Shown one piece after another: positions 16,401-25,369 of a stretch of 51,301 nt of DNA. The position numbers and the translations under genes are program-made. This stretch comes from Bryobacterales bacterium. GTDB lineage: Bacteria; Acidobacteriota; Terriglobia; Bryobacterales; Bryobacteraceae. The stretch covers positions 7,327 to 58,627 of the forward strand of contig PKZC01000130.1 in the NCBI GenBank assembly GCA_003132905.1, given 5' to 3'. Below the pieces are notes generated by a model that searched no databases, was not told the origin of the DNA, and saw only the letters and a list, made by a program, of their open reading frames with translations. Each line of letters starts with the position of its first letter. The first letter of the stretch is position 1.

Positions 16401-18443
16401 AGACGGATTGGCCGGTGTGGTGATGTCTGTCATCGTTTCAGCGAAAGCACCGAGGGAATTGGCGGCTGCCGTGCTAAAGGCGTTCGTTACTTGCGCTGCT
16501 GTCAGTGCCGCACAACCCTCGGCGTTGCCGGATGCATCAACCCCCAGAGCCGGCTGGCCACTCGAGCAGTTAGTACCGTTGGCGGCCAGCGCTGTGGCTG
16601 TAGCAGCATTACCTGTAGTGCTTTGGTTCAACGTTGGGAAGGCCGTCATGTTCGCGGCGCTCAAAGCCGGAGCATTGCTGAGCGTTGGCGCCTGCGCTGC
16701 TGACCCAGTTCCATGACTCACTACGACCTGGTCAGTGGCGGCTGTGTTGCCTGTCAGGAACGCTGTGACGCTTGCTGCACTCTGGTAAGGGAGTGAGCCG
16801 CCTGCGCCGCCAGCCAGATAGGTCGCAAGACCGGCGGTCAGACTAGCCGCCGTTCCCGTGAGGTTTGTGGCAACGCCGCTGGCTGGAGTGCCAAGCGCAC
16901 CACCGGAAACCAGTTCGGTGCCGACAGCGAGGGTGTAAGTGCCGGTAGCCGGGATTGCAAAGGTAGGGTTAAAGGCTCCGGTGAAGGTGATATTGCCCGA
17001 AGGAATGAGACTAAACCCGCCGATCGTAGGGGTGGTTAAGGCAAGGTTGGTTGCCGCAAGGCCGGATGGCAGTGTCGTAACACAGGCTCCGTCTGCGCGG
17101 ACAAGCCCGGAACTGTTGCAGGTTCCCGTAAAGGCCAGCGCGAAATCGGTTGCTGCGTGCGTGCTGGCAGTTCCGAGGCCCGTGATCTTGGTGTTGGCTA
17201 TGGCGTTGACCGAAACATCAGTTCGGGCGGCACCAGAATTATCGACCGTGGTGAATTCCGCCCCGAAGTTTAGCGTGGCGCGCTGCGTCAGTGCGCTGCC
17301 AACGCTCTCGACCGTCTGATAATTTGAGCCACCACCACCGCCGCCTGTATACTGCGGAATATTTAGCGTGGTCCCGACCAGCGTAGCCGCGCCACTCGTT
17401 CCCGTGGTAGTCAGCGCGAGGACGCCTTGGTACTGCGGAATGTTGAGAGTGGCACCTGTTAAGGCAGCCGCCCCCGAGGTACCCGTAGTAGTGAGCGTGA
17501 TCGTCGCTTGCTTGCTATTAAATGTCGTCCAGTCAGCAGAAGCAAGGCAGCCTGCTTGAGAACCGGACGCGGTATTACAGGCGGCTATATTCGATGTGAA
17601 GGTGATTGGAGCCGTGGCCGTGAAGGGAATCTGATAGTCAGTGCCAGCGACGGCCGCGGAATCCGCAGAAGAACCATTGGCTTTGCGGAGGCCACTGAAC
17701 GATCCGAGCCCAAGTGAAACGCGAGAGCCGGAGACGCTCGATACGTCAGCGAGGTTATTGGCTGCATTTAGAGGGGTAAAACCCAGAGCGGTTTGCTTGC
17801 TGTTGAACGTCGCCCAATCAGCCGAAGCGAGACATCCTGGCTGCGAACCTGATGCTACACTGCAGGCAACTGTATTGGACACCAGCGTGATCGGCGCAGT
17901 GACGGAGATTGCTGTCTGATATTGTGGGATATTAAGCGTCCCGCCGCTTAGAGAAGACGCGCCACCAGTTCCAGTGGTCGTCAGGGTTAGTGTTGCCTGC
18001 TTGCCATTGAACGTCGTCCAGTCCGCCGACGCCAAGCACCCCGGTTGCGAACCAGAAGCTACATTACAAGCGATGACATTCGATATGGCCGTGATCGGCG
18101 CGGTTGCTGTCATCGGGGCTTGGTAATCGGCCCCGGCGATTCCGATGGAAAGCACCCCTGTGATAGTTGTATTCTTCACTAACCCAGTGCCGAGAGCCGA
18201 TAACGCTTGGGCATCCGGCAGCGAAGAGTTCGGTGTTTGCAGGATATAAGTGCCAACCGTGGGCGCTCCCGTGCCGCCCGCGCATCCCGTGCCACCCCAG
18301 ACGCCGTTGTTGTTGTAGAGGCACTGACCGGTGGTGATGCTGGAGGGAAGCGGGCCGGAGCGGTATGGGTCACCGGGGAGCCCGGTCGGTAGCCATTGGG
18401 CGGCTAATCCAAACGGAAGCAATAACAGCAAAAAATAGCGCAT
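13464..18443 (-). CDS. giant repetitive tail-fibre-like protein with signal peptide
   Basis: The 1659-residue protein starts MRYFLLLLLPFGLAAQ, a clean signal peptide. It then contains three copies of a 'ASGSQPGCLASADWTTFNSK' module, which matches the 'S.ADW.TFN.KQ' repeat widespread in phage fibre proteins, and several copies of a second module (GTYTLAVGTELVSGGALGTP). A central region (NLLVKQDSSNPGLVILPASG...) resembles DUF2190-like phage domains. The C-terminal 120 residues form a distinct beta-rich domain (YAGTINAWYIDADVSGSATF) and could be the receptor-binding tip. Repetition and composition indicate a trimeric fibre. The Sec signal is unexpected in such a protein. Spacing to both neighbours is about 10 nt. 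Confidence 0.8.
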   Translation of the reverse strand: MRYFLLLLLPFGLAAQWLPTGLPGDPYRSGPLPSSITTGQCLYNNNGVWGGTGCAGGTGAPTVGTYILQTPNSSLPDAQALSALGTGLVKNTTITGVLSIGIAGADYQAPMTATAPITAISNVIACNVASGSQPGCLASADWTTFNGKQATLTLTTTGTGGASSLSGGTLNIPQYQTAISVTAPITLVSNTVACSVASGSQPGCLASADWATFNSKQTALGFTPLNAANNLADVSSVSGSRVSLGLGSFSGLRKANGSSADSAAVAGTDYQIPFTATAPITFTSNIAACNTASGSQAGCLASADWTTFNSKQATITLTTTGTSGAAALTGATLNIPQYQGVLALTTTGTSGAATLVGTTLNIPQYTGGGGGGSNYQTVESVGSALTQRATLNFGAEFTTVDNSGAARTDVSVNAIANTKITGLGTASTHAATDFALAFTGTCNSSGLVRADGACVTTLPSGLAATNLALTTPTIGGFSLIPSGNITFTGAFNPTFAIPATGTYTLAVGTELVSGGALGTPASGVATNLTGTAASLTAGLATYLAGGAGGSLPYQSAASVTAFLTGNTAATDQVVVSHGTGSAAQAPTLSNAPALSAANMTAFPTLNQSTTGNAATATALAANGTNCSSGQPALGVDASGNAEGCAALTAAQVTNAFSTAAANSLGAFAETMTDITTPANPSAGATKFYSKAGALCSLSPAGVETCTGSSLLTTKGDILSFSTVPVRVGVGTNTYVVTADSTQTVGWKWAPAGTNIAIQVGGTTAGSRTTLNFISGSGINQACVDDPGSTRVDCTPAVNSAYVPTITNLLEGNNDVGLSTTGTTGYVAAPTAGCSTFALQAGARAWISVDTSSSTTASLNFCGTGIKSIKQIDGATDPGTTITANQPFPVFYNGTVWLDLFSGISGGGSMTYPSGTGFAIVTGGASWGTTLADPLTGTHGGTGVNNGAFTITLAGNLVTTGAFNTTFAQQASTTITTPTTSSTMARTDAAQTFTGIQTFSTPIALTSLAATVVNATTPGAGIAHFAGSTQTVTSSAVSLTADVSGNLPVTNLNSGTSASSSTFWRGDGTWAAAGGSFSTPASLGSSYLSQTYGVGAGGVTANLLVKQDSSNPGLVILPASGDTIAAGIAVTSAGSGNVEVAFIGKSLCVADNTVTANHLIIVGNTAGRCRDSGQVDPANLGSTEPIIGRAVTGASAGATFTIQLWGGTQASMISTFSGGTGLSSPTAHSLLIAEGTANFTPLSLAVDTLLQGQGSSVDPAAVTLPGCLDSGGNHLNYSTSTHLLSCGTSSSSGTPSFPVTVAGTVTSGGIPFFNSATQESSSGALGSGQFVLGGGAGSAPTTSFSVVPGANGGTGVANTGFTLTLSGNVAFTGAFNPTIAIPATGTYTLAAGTELVSGGALGTPASGNASNLTNLPITLTTFATTGSATWTQSTNTLNVPHYATMVYPGAGIPNSTGSVWGTSYTTSGSGTVLALVTSPVFVTPTLGVASGTSLALGGATIGSNALAVTGTVALASLTSANLVGTNSSGQLGAATINRTIAFHFDGSGSALSGTTVRCERTPYAGTINAWYIDADVSGSATFGVRSVAFTSYTGSAGYSGYTDVTGGGTAPVLSSAVTATFANLTSWVTSVTAGTEYCVQLSSPASVTWADVYLVVAATN
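13800..18070 (-). repeat. reiterated protein modules within fibre gene
   Basis: Two DNA-level repeat families are visible. The SADW module is encoded at about 17520-17582, 17808-17869 and 18009-18070. The GTELVSGGALGTPASG module is encoded at about 14210-14350 and again at 16855-17000, with clear nucleotide similarity. Such repeats allow the fibre to change length by recombination. Confidence 0.7.
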
Positions 18444-18452
18444 GGATACTCC

Positions 18453-19046
18453 TTACTGGACCGCGCTTTGAGCCGCGCATGGGAAAGCGAAAGACGTTTG
18501 ACCACCCTGAAGATTGCCGAGCGTGGCACCTGTGGTCGGAACTGGCCAAGCAGTGATTGTCGGGTTATTGCTGGAATCGTAGACAGTAGTGAGCACAGAC
18601 CAGATCGAGGCGGTAACGCGCGGGGCTCGCGAGGAAACCACGGCAGTTCCGGTTACCGCACCGTATGCCGTCGTGTTAACCGTGCTTGTCAGCGCGTTGG
18701 CACTCGATGCAAAAACCACTTGGAGCCCATTCAGCGGTGCCCAGCTTCCCGTGAGTCCGGAGATGAACACAACGAACTTTTGAACAACGCTCGTGTTGCC
18801 CGAGTCGTAATAGAAACCGTGAGCCGTGGCCGTGATGACGCCTGGGTTTGCATTCGAGATCGCCGAGGTCGTGATCGTGAATACGTCTTGCGTGGATCGC
18901 GCCTTGCAAACGCGGTCAGGATTGCCGCTAGTATAGTGTGTGATCGTAGTGAAGGCTTGCGGCACAGGTGCGGGACTGATGCTGACGGGCTGCCCCTCCT
19001 GCGCCCACGCGGCGATTGCGAAAAGTGGAATCATCAAATATTTCAT
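18453..19046 (-). CDS. exported hypothetical structural-type protein
   Basis: The 197-residue product starts MKYLMIPLFAIAAWAQEGQP, a signal peptide with probable cleavage AWA|QE. The start at 19046 overlaps the stop of the 537-residue gene (ATGA) with CGGAG upstream; a longer ORF from 19289 is rejected. The mature part is beta-rich (FTITTSAISNANPGVITATA, SGLTGSWAPLNGLQVVFASS), of the type found in phage baseplate or fibre accessory proteins. It lies between the giant fibre and the internal protein genes. No family recognised. Confidence 0.65.
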   Translation of the reverse strand: MKYLMIPLFAIAAWAQEGQPVSISPAPVPQAFTTITHYTSGNPDRVCKARSTQDVFTITTSAISNANPGVITATAHGFYYDSGNTSVVQKFVVFISGLTGSWAPLNGLQVVFASSANALTSTVNTTAYGAVTGTAVVSSRAPRVTASIWSVLTTVYDSSNNPTITAWPVPTTGATLGNLQGGQTSFAFPCAAQSAVQ

Positions 19047-20656
19047 GGGTTCTCCGGTGAGGTGAGGATCGGGTTGCCTTGGGCATCCACGGTGGGTGAC
19101 GCTGCTGGTGCTTTTTTTCGAAGTGGGGCGAGGGACGACAAGTTCCAGGACTGTGACATGGTTTCTGGTATTCGGTACGTCAACGGGTTGCCAGCAAGCC
19201 GCCCTGCCAGATTTGCTACTCCGCTTGAATTTCCAGAAGCGACCATATCCGCGAGAGCGCTTTTGGTGATCGCCGATGTCGTCTGCCAAGCTGGACTACG
19301 AATCAATTTAATAAGTGCTTTCGCTCCCGTGGCCGTGAGTGCCACGCTACCTAGACTGCCTTTGGCCCCGATCTTTGCAACTGCTGCGCCGGTGGTCGCC
19401 AATTGCTCACTCAGCGGGGCGGATTGAGACTGCGTGCGCTGTACGGTGTCGTTGACCACCTTGTGAACGTTTTTCCAGAACGAATACTCTTTGTTTAATT
19501 TGTCGATATCCGGGTATTGCTGAGCGAGTTCGTTGCGGATGGCGTCCGCTGCCATGCCGTGAGCTTGAGCGAGGCTCTGGTCTGAAAGTGTGGTCCCCTG
19601 GTACCGACCGGCGTCCGCCGCCACGCCGTCAAAATACTGGCGCATCGCACGCAGCTTTTCAATTGGAACGACTTGCTGTCCTGTCGTTGGGTCGGTCTCG
19701 GCGAACTGGGCTAGTGAGTTTTTAAGATCATCTATATTTGATAGGCCAGTTTGAGCTAGCGGGCCTTTCGGTTTAGGTCCTGCGCTCGTCGGTAGGGTAA
19801 AGCTGTTTTGGGCTGCATTGTCAATCGAATCCAGAATTGGTTGCAAAGGCTGACTTGTGCCAGGGGGAAGATTATCAAAGGCATCTCCAATGCGTTGCCC
19901 GAATCCTTGCAGTTGCTCGGCCGCCGTATCCCGTAGTCCCTTACGTGTCGCGGCGAAGGTGCCACGTGCTGCCAGTTCTGGTGCAACTCGTTCAGTGATC
20001 GCCTTATTCGCTTTGGTGGTCGGCCCTAAAATCCGCGCGTAATTGCGCGTTGCAGAATCGTCCAATACACCAGCAGCGCCCTGCCCTATCCGTGTATCGC
20101 GTACGGCGTTGACAGCCCCTGAGGCAATCGAGGGAGCTAGCAGTCCAATTCCTTGTCCTATGCCTCTCGCGACCTGCGGTGCTTGCTGCGGACCTTCGCT
20201 GGGCATCGTAAGATTTGGCGGCATATCCTGAACACCGCCAATGGTCTCTCCGGCTTGCGCTGCTGCCGGGCCGATCACAGGAAGCGCCGCCGCTAGACCG
20301 TGGCCAACCATCTCCGAATAACGCCCTGCGTTAGCCGCTTCTTTGGTCAACTGCCACTGCCGTTGTGTTGCCCCGACTGTCGCGTCGTGCAAGTTGGCTT
20401 TTGCCTGCGCTTGCGTAGCTGAGTTTCCGAACATAGCATTTGCCACGTTCTTTATCGCAGGAACGGGATTCAGCATTTCCGCAATGCCTTGCCCCATACC
20501 CCCTGGTGCATTCAGGTTCACATTACCCGCAGGAGACTGCTGCTTGAACCAATCAGCATCGGACTGCTTGGACGTTAGAGTGGGAACGTCCTTCCACTCA
20601 GGGTCTACGTCGCTCCAATCGCCCACTACTGCGCCGGGGGTTTGCCCAGTTGCCAT
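19043..20656 (-). CDS. putative internal virion / ejection protein
   Basis: A 537-residue soluble protein without signal peptide, rich in Ala, Gln and Gly and mostly helical (KNVANAMFGNSATQAQAKAN, APELAARGTFAATRKGLRDT). It contains Gly/Ala-rich stretches able to insert in membranes (GQGIGLLAPSIASGAVNAV). The start overlaps the end of the 825-residue gene by 31 nt. Position next to two other large Gln/Ala-rich proteins suggests a set of podoviral ejection proteins that leave the capsid before DNA. This is inferred from composition and location. Confidence 0.6.
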   Translation of the reverse strand: MATGQTPGAVVGDWSDVDPEWKDVPTLTSKQSDADWFKQQSPAGNVNLNAPGGMGQGIAEMLNPVPAIKNVANAMFGNSATQAQAKANLHDATVGATQRQWQLTKEAANAGRYSEMVGHGLAAALPVIGPAAAQAGETIGGVQDMPPNLTMPSEGPQQAPQVARGIGQGIGLLAPSIASGAVNAVRDTRIGQGAAGVLDDSATRNYARILGPTTKANKAITERVAPELAARGTFAATRKGLRDTAAEQLQGFGQRIGDAFDNLPPGTSQPLQPILDSIDNAAQNSFTLPTSAGPKPKGPLAQTGLSNIDDLKNSLAQFAETDPTTGQQVVPIEKLRAMRQYFDGVAADAGRYQGTTLSDQSLAQAHGMAADAIRNELAQQYPDIDKLNKEYSFWKNVHKVVNDTVQRTQSQSAPLSEQLATTGAAVAKIGAKGSLGSVALTATGAKALIKLIRSPAWQTTSAITKSALADMVASGNSSGVANLAGRLAGNPLTYRIPETMSQSWNLSSLAPLRKKAPAASPTVDAQGNPILTSPENP

Positions 20657-23103
20657 GTCTGCCCGCCATCTGTCGAATAGCGATAGTTGCCAGCCTTGTT
20701 CTGCTGGACCTTTATCTGTGACTGTTGCTGCGTTTGTCCGCCAGAGCTAGGAACCATATTTGCGTAGCCCTTGACCCAATCCGAAGCGGCATCGATACCG
20801 CTGTGTAGTGTTGCGGCGTCCATCGTCGCCCCATTTATTAGATTATTGAAGTGCTCAATCATGAAAGGCGATGCGCCACCGCGAGCGCCACCGTGGACAC
20901 GTCCGAGAGCTGTTTTGAACAATCCTAAATTTACCCGCAAGCGCTCGTAGTCAGGGTCACCAGCGCCGACCTTTCCCGCCATAAAATCTCCCCATCTACC
21001 AGCGAGCGGGCCCAACTTGCCGGCAGCATCAAGAGAACTTATTTCCTGCTGCAATGTTGTGATGTGTGGTAGCAAGGTTTGCGCGAACTTAGCGGAGTCG
21101 CGCGTTTGGGCGTCTATCTGGTTAACGTTTACGCCGCGATTTGAAAGCTCCGTTCGAACCGCGTTTTGCAACCCCTTGTTGCCACCCAGAAGAGTCCAGT
21201 TCTTAGCGTCAGACTGAACCTGATCTGCCAAATAGGAAACAGTCTTAGGATCTTGGGGGGCCATGTCGATCTGAGTCTGATTTGGACGTTTCTTTGCCAC
21301 CCCTGGAATTACTTGGCTGACAGGTCTACCTGATTTATCAAGGACTGGTTGCCCTGTAGTTGGGTCAACGGCTATGAAGGTCACATTCCCAGTAGTTTCA
21401 TCGGTGAAGTCTTTGAACGCCATCTTAGGGTTCTTGGTCTTCGCTTGCATCATTTGCTTCAGACCGTTGTAGACGCGAGGATCAATCTGATCTCCAGGCG
21501 TGAGTCCCATTTCGGGAAGCGCCTTAACCATCTCTGGCGTGATGCTCGGCCATCCACCTTGTTTAGCGGTTTGCTTGCCCTCTTCCAATTCCTGCGAAGT
21601 CGGGCGGTACATCGTTTGCCCATTCGGACCGACCGGCCCCAAATGCAATCCAGGATAGGTTTGCGGGTCTTGTTGTTTAGGATCGGGATCTGGAATCCAG
21701 TCAGGATGGGATGCGGCGGGGTTGTCTGTTTGGCTTTTTATGAGTCCTGTGCGCGCCTGAAGATTCTGCAACTGCGCGGCCTGCATCTTATCCTTGTCGC
21801 CGCCCTCCTGCATGTTGAGTTGCCGCTGGAGATCCTGAGCCTGCGCGTTGAACTGCGCCTGCTTCTGCGCTTGGCCGGGGTAGAGGATGTTCTGGGTGGC
21901 TGCCGTGGTGTCGATTGGCCGGCCGCGCCACGCCTTTTGATTGGCCCACCCCGCGAGACCGCCGAGAACTCCGGCAGCAACGCGCTGCCCCATGCTGGGT
22001 GGCGTAACGCGGGGCGTCTGGAGCGATGCGATCTGCTCGCGGATGGACGGACCCGAACTGGCACTCGCACCGGGAGGGGCTGGCCCAGCGGCAGGAGTGG
22101 CCTGTGACGCGACCGGACCGTATTGATTCGGCGGGACGGACATCCCGGTCGGAGGTGGCGCATCTGGCGATGTGAGATTCGGGGGTGAGGCGTTCGGGGG
22201 TGGCGTGAACCCGCCTCCAGAAATCCCGTAGCCGCTAGATGCTAAATCTTTAGCGCCGAGATTGGCCGTTCCAGCGGGTATTGGTCCGCCTGCGCCTTCG
22301 GATTCGTCAACCGCATCCAATGGCGGGTTTGCCCGCTGCTGCGCGGCCATGGCATCGAGGTCGGAACCGTAGAGGGCATCGTCTTCGCCCTCAACCGTGC
22401 CGCCTTCATCGAATCGATGCTTTGGATGCAACCGCTTGATGAGGTTCTTGCCCGCTGGCGTGACCTTATGCGGCGGTGCGGTGAGCGGGGTTACGGTGTC
22501 GGTGCCCTGAGTGCCAAGCGTTCGCACCTGTGGCTTAGTGATAACTTCTGGTGGCGCGCCGCTTGAGTGCGAGAGCAGTTCGGTTCCCGCCTCGCCGAGC
22601 AATCCAGGTATCGGTCCCTGAACGGTTGACCCAGCGGTGGAACTCGAATCTGAATCGTTTTGTCCTAAGATTGTACCGCCATAGGCGAACTCAGGCATGT
22701 CGGGAGACCCCGTGGACGATCCGTCTCCAGGGAAACTGGGCGGTGCCGCGGCAGGCGCACCCCCATAGAGGCTCGGCGGCATCCCGATGTTCATCATGGA
22801 AGACGCTGGAAGATTACCCCCCGTGCCTACCTGCGGCTGAGACATCTTGTAGATCGATCCCGCGAGAGAGCCAAGGCTTGAACCAATCGACGCCCCAGCG
22901 TTATACGGTTGCCGCTGCTGGCCCCCGTAGCCGGAGTTCTGGTTGGTCATCCCTACTTGCCCGTTCTGCTGCTGCTGTAGCGGCATTCCGCCGGTCTGAA
23001 GTTGGCGGAGTCGTGCAAGGAGTTGCGTGTAGCCGCTCGGCTGCTGCTGCTGAGTCGGATCGTTTGGATCGACAGAAGGATCGACAAATGGAGGTGTAGC
23101 CAT
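20626..23103 (-). CDS. large Gln/Pro/Gly-rich internal virion protein candidate
   Basis: The 825-residue protein has a long disordered N-terminal half rich in Gln, Pro, Gly and Ser (FVDPSVDPNDPTQQQQPSGY, then GMPPSLYGGAPAAAPPSFPG), followed by a helical part (AQKQAQFNAQAQDLQRQLNM) and a more ordered C-terminal third (LPHITTLQQEISSLDAAGKL, FKTALGRVHGGARGGASPFM, and a strand-rich NKAGNYRYSTDGGQTWQLGK). No signal peptide. Its position in the ejection-protein-like trio suggests a virion-internal role. No family recognised. Confidence 0.6.
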   Translation of the reverse strand: MATPPFVDPSVDPNDPTQQQQPSGYTQLLARLRQLQTGGMPLQQQQNGQVGMTNQNSGYGGQQRQPYNAGASIGSSLGSLAGSIYKMSQPQVGTGGNLPASSMMNIGMPPSLYGGAPAAAPPSFPGDGSSTGSPDMPEFAYGGTILGQNDSDSSSTAGSTVQGPIPGLLGEAGTELLSHSSGAPPEVITKPQVRTLGTQGTDTVTPLTAPPHKVTPAGKNLIKRLHPKHRFDEGGTVEGEDDALYGSDLDAMAAQQRANPPLDAVDESEGAGGPIPAGTANLGAKDLASSGYGISGGGFTPPPNASPPNLTSPDAPPPTGMSVPPNQYGPVASQATPAAGPAPPGASASSGPSIREQIASLQTPRVTPPSMGQRVAAGVLGGLAGWANQKAWRGRPIDTTAATQNILYPGQAQKQAQFNAQAQDLQRQLNMQEGGDKDKMQAAQLQNLQARTGLIKSQTDNPAASHPDWIPDPDPKQQDPQTYPGLHLGPVGPNGQTMYRPTSQELEEGKQTAKQGGWPSITPEMVKALPEMGLTPGDQIDPRVYNGLKQMMQAKTKNPKMAFKDFTDETTGNVTFIAVDPTTGQPVLDKSGRPVSQVIPGVAKKRPNQTQIDMAPQDPKTVSYLADQVQSDAKNWTLLGGNKGLQNAVRTELSNRGVNVNQIDAQTRDSAKFAQTLLPHITTLQQEISSLDAAGKLGPLAGRWGDFMAGKVGAGDPDYERLRVNLGLFKTALGRVHGGARGGASPFMIEHFNNLINGATMDAATLHSGIDAASDWVKGYANMVPSSGGQTQQQSQIKVQQNKAGNYRYSTDGGQTWQLGKPPAQ

Positions 23104-23109
23104 GGTTTC

Positions 23110-24732
23110 CTATGCGAATGCTCCCGCTGCGTAAGGCGCTGCCGCCGACGCCGCTCCTGCTACGCCGCCGATGATCTGCGATGCGATTCCGGGCTGGCCA
23201 TTCTTCTGAATCTGGTAGTTGCCCCACTGACCCGCCGCGTTGTTTGCCAACTGACCCTGCGTACCGTAGACACCGGCCTGCATGTTCTGGCTCGCCAACT
23301 GCTGATTCGTCGCGCCGCTCGTTGCCCCGGTGGACCAATTGAGGAACTGGCCTTGACCGGCCATGCGCGCATTTGCAGCAGCCGAATACGCGGCTGACTG
23401 CCGATCCTGAACAGCGGTGTTTTGGTTGAACGTGTTCTGCTGCTGGTACATCTGGTTCTGAAGCTGGTTCTGATACTGCTGGGTGGCCGCGCCGGTCTTC
23501 GCGGTATTCTGCGACTCTGTTATGCCAGTGCCCATATTCGTCAAATACTGCTGGGCAGCCTCTTCCTGCGCTCCGACGCCCTGTTGCAAGTTGACGCCGG
23601 TCGTACCGAGATATTCGTTGGCTCCCGTCTGCGTGTTCGCTTGATTCTGGACCGCTGCCATCTGGTCCTGAGTCAACCCCTGCTCGGCACCGATCTGGAG
23701 GCCGGCGTATCCGGTCTGCTCCCCAAGTGTCTGCCCAAGGAGGTTTTCCTGTGCCGAGGATTGCAAGCCCGCCTGCGTCTGGCCGGCGCCCAACTGAGCT
23801 TGGGCGTAGTTCATCGCAAGGGTTCGCTGTTGGCCTGTTGCTGCAAGGTTAGCACTTGTCTCAGCGTTGGCTGCGGCTTCTTCACCTGTAGCCTGCGATT
23901 GCTGTTGGAGCGCCGCGAGCGCCATGGGATCGGCATTGCCGGAAGCGAGCGCGGATTTATAGGTGTTCTCGTACTGGGATTGTGCCTGCTGCTGAACGTC
24001 CTGCGCGGCTTGGTTTTGGGTCGCCTGTACCTGCTGATTGCTCATCAGGTAGTTCTGTGGCGCGAGGTTCAATTGAAGGTTGGGGCTATTGACAGCCGAA
24101 TTGATCGCACTGGTCGCCCCGCCGACCGTGTTTTGCAGTTGTCCCTGAAGCGCTGGGTTAACCGTCAGCGCCGATGGATTGATCGCACCTGAATAGCCAG
24201 CGGACTGGTTATTCATCGTGTTCTGAAGCGCGAGGTTGGTGTTGTTAAGGTCATTTTGCGAATACCCGGCGGCAGTCGTGATATCGCCCTGCGTTTGCGC
24301 CGGATCGAACCAGTTCATGAAACTGTTCGGGTTGCCCTCCATCGCCGACTGCTGCGACCCGGTGGGGGCCATCGAGGCATACTGCCCTCCCGTGGTCTCG
24401 CCCTGCTGGTAGCCGCTGGTATCGAGAATGTTACCCAGTTCGCCGGATGTGTAGCCTGGAGTTTGGGCGAGCGCTCCCGCAGCCTGGTCCATCGGCACGC
24501 GGTAGTAATTTGCAAGCTGTTGAGCAGAGTTCGCCGTGTTCCCGAACTCTGATTGCAGTTCTCCGCCCTGAACCTGCTCGTTGAGAAGGTTGCTTTGAAA
24601 GGCAGAGTTAGGATTGGACCAATTGGAGTTCTGGACACCGTTGATGTTTCCATCGTTGAAGGACTGATACGGAGCTTGGTTGAGCCAATCCGAATAACTG
24701 AAATTACTGTACGGTGCGGGAGCGGTTGACAC
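23110..24732 (-). CDS. Gln/Ala/Asn-rich helical virion protein candidate
   Basis: A 540-residue protein dominated by Gln, Ala and Asn (QVQATQNQAAQDVQQQAQSQ, AALQQQSQATGEEAAANAET, QYQNQLQNQMYQQQNTFNQN) with long predicted helices, and a Gly/Ala-rich hydrophobic end (IIGGVAGAASAAAPYAAGAF) that could enter a membrane. This composition resembles podoviral ejection proteins. No signal peptide. Upstream of it is the Gly/Pro/Met-rich gene. Confidence 0.6.
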   Translation of the reverse strand: MSTAPAPYSNFSYSDWLNQAPYQSFNDGNINGVQNSNWSNPNSAFQSNLLNEQVQGGELQSEFGNTANSAQQLANYYRVPMDQAAGALAQTPGYTSGELGNILDTSGYQQGETTGGQYASMAPTGSQQSAMEGNPNSFMNWFDPAQTQGDITTAAGYSQNDLNNTNLALQNTMNNQSAGYSGAINPSALTVNPALQGQLQNTVGGATSAINSAVNSPNLQLNLAPQNYLMSNQQVQATQNQAAQDVQQQAQSQYENTYKSALASGNADPMALAALQQQSQATGEEAAANAETSANLAATGQQRTLAMNYAQAQLGAGQTQAGLQSSAQENLLGQTLGEQTGYAGLQIGAEQGLTQDQMAAVQNQANTQTGANEYLGTTGVNLQQGVGAQEEAAQQYLTNMGTGITESQNTAKTGAATQQYQNQLQNQMYQQQNTFNQNTAVQDRQSAAYSAAANARMAGQGQFLNWSTGATSGATNQQLASQNMQAGVYGTQGQLANNAAGQWGNYQIQKNGQPGIASQIIGGVAGAASAAAPYAAGAFA

Positions 24733-24742
24733 GGGGAACTCC

Positions 24743-25357
24743 TTACTGGCTCATTGGCTGCTGACGGCGAAGCATGGCGAGTTGGTTTGGATTCATGCCG
24801 CCGCCCATTGGCGCACCTCCGGGAGGAGCCATTTGCTGAGGCGCTCCGCCCATCGGTGGCGCTCCTGCACCAGGAGGCGCAGGCTGGCCGGCCATCGATG
24901 GTCCGCCCATAGGAGCCATCGGCTGTTGTGGCATTCCGCCACCGGGAGGCGGACCCATCTGTTGGCCCCCGCCGCCCCATCCAGGCGGAGGACCGCCCAT
25001 CGGTCGCGGGGGCATACCACCTCCGCCGGAGGCTCCGCCAGGAGGCATTCCCTGCGGCGGCATTCCACCACCCCCGCCTGGAGGCATCCCGCCGCCAGGG
25101 GGACCGCCCATTTGCGGCGGCATTTGGCGCGGTGGCATTCCACCGGGAGCGCCACCACCCCACTGGCCAGGGCCGCCCATCGGTGCCCCACCGCCGCCAG
25201 AACCCCATGCGCCGGGAGATCCCGCTGGACGTTGTGGCATCATTGGGAGCGCACCCCCGCCGGGGCCAGCAGCGGGCATTGCCTGTTGCTGTTGATTCCC
25301 TTGCTGCTGCTGGCGCATCATCATCATTTGTTGCGGTGACATCGGCATTGAAGACAT
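24743..25357 (-). CDS. extremely Gly/Pro/Met-rich low-complexity protein
   Basis: The 204-residue product is almost entirely Gly, Pro, Met, Gln and Ala (MPPGGGGGMPPQGMPPGG is representative), with many MGGPP and GGMPP repeats, few charges and a short basic tail (LAMLRRQQPMSQ). It is expected to be disordered. The frame is bounded by genes on both sides with short gaps, and two other frames are also long because the DNA is GC-rich and repetitive, but only this frame lies in register with the operon layout. Function unknown; a flexible virion component or phase-separating protein is possible. Confidence 0.6.
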   Translation of the reverse strand: MSSMPMSPQQMMMMRQQQQGNQQQQAMPAAGPGGGALPMMPQRPAGSPGAWGSGGGGAPMGGPGQWGGGAPGGMPPRQMPPQMGGPPGGGMPPGGGGGMPPQGMPPGGASGGGGMPPRPMGGPPPGWGGGGQQMGPPPGGGMPQQPMAPMGGPSMAGQPAPPGAGAPPMGGAPQQMAPPGGAPMGGGMNPNQLAMLRRQQPMSQ

Positions 25358-25369
25358 GCGAGTTCTCCT

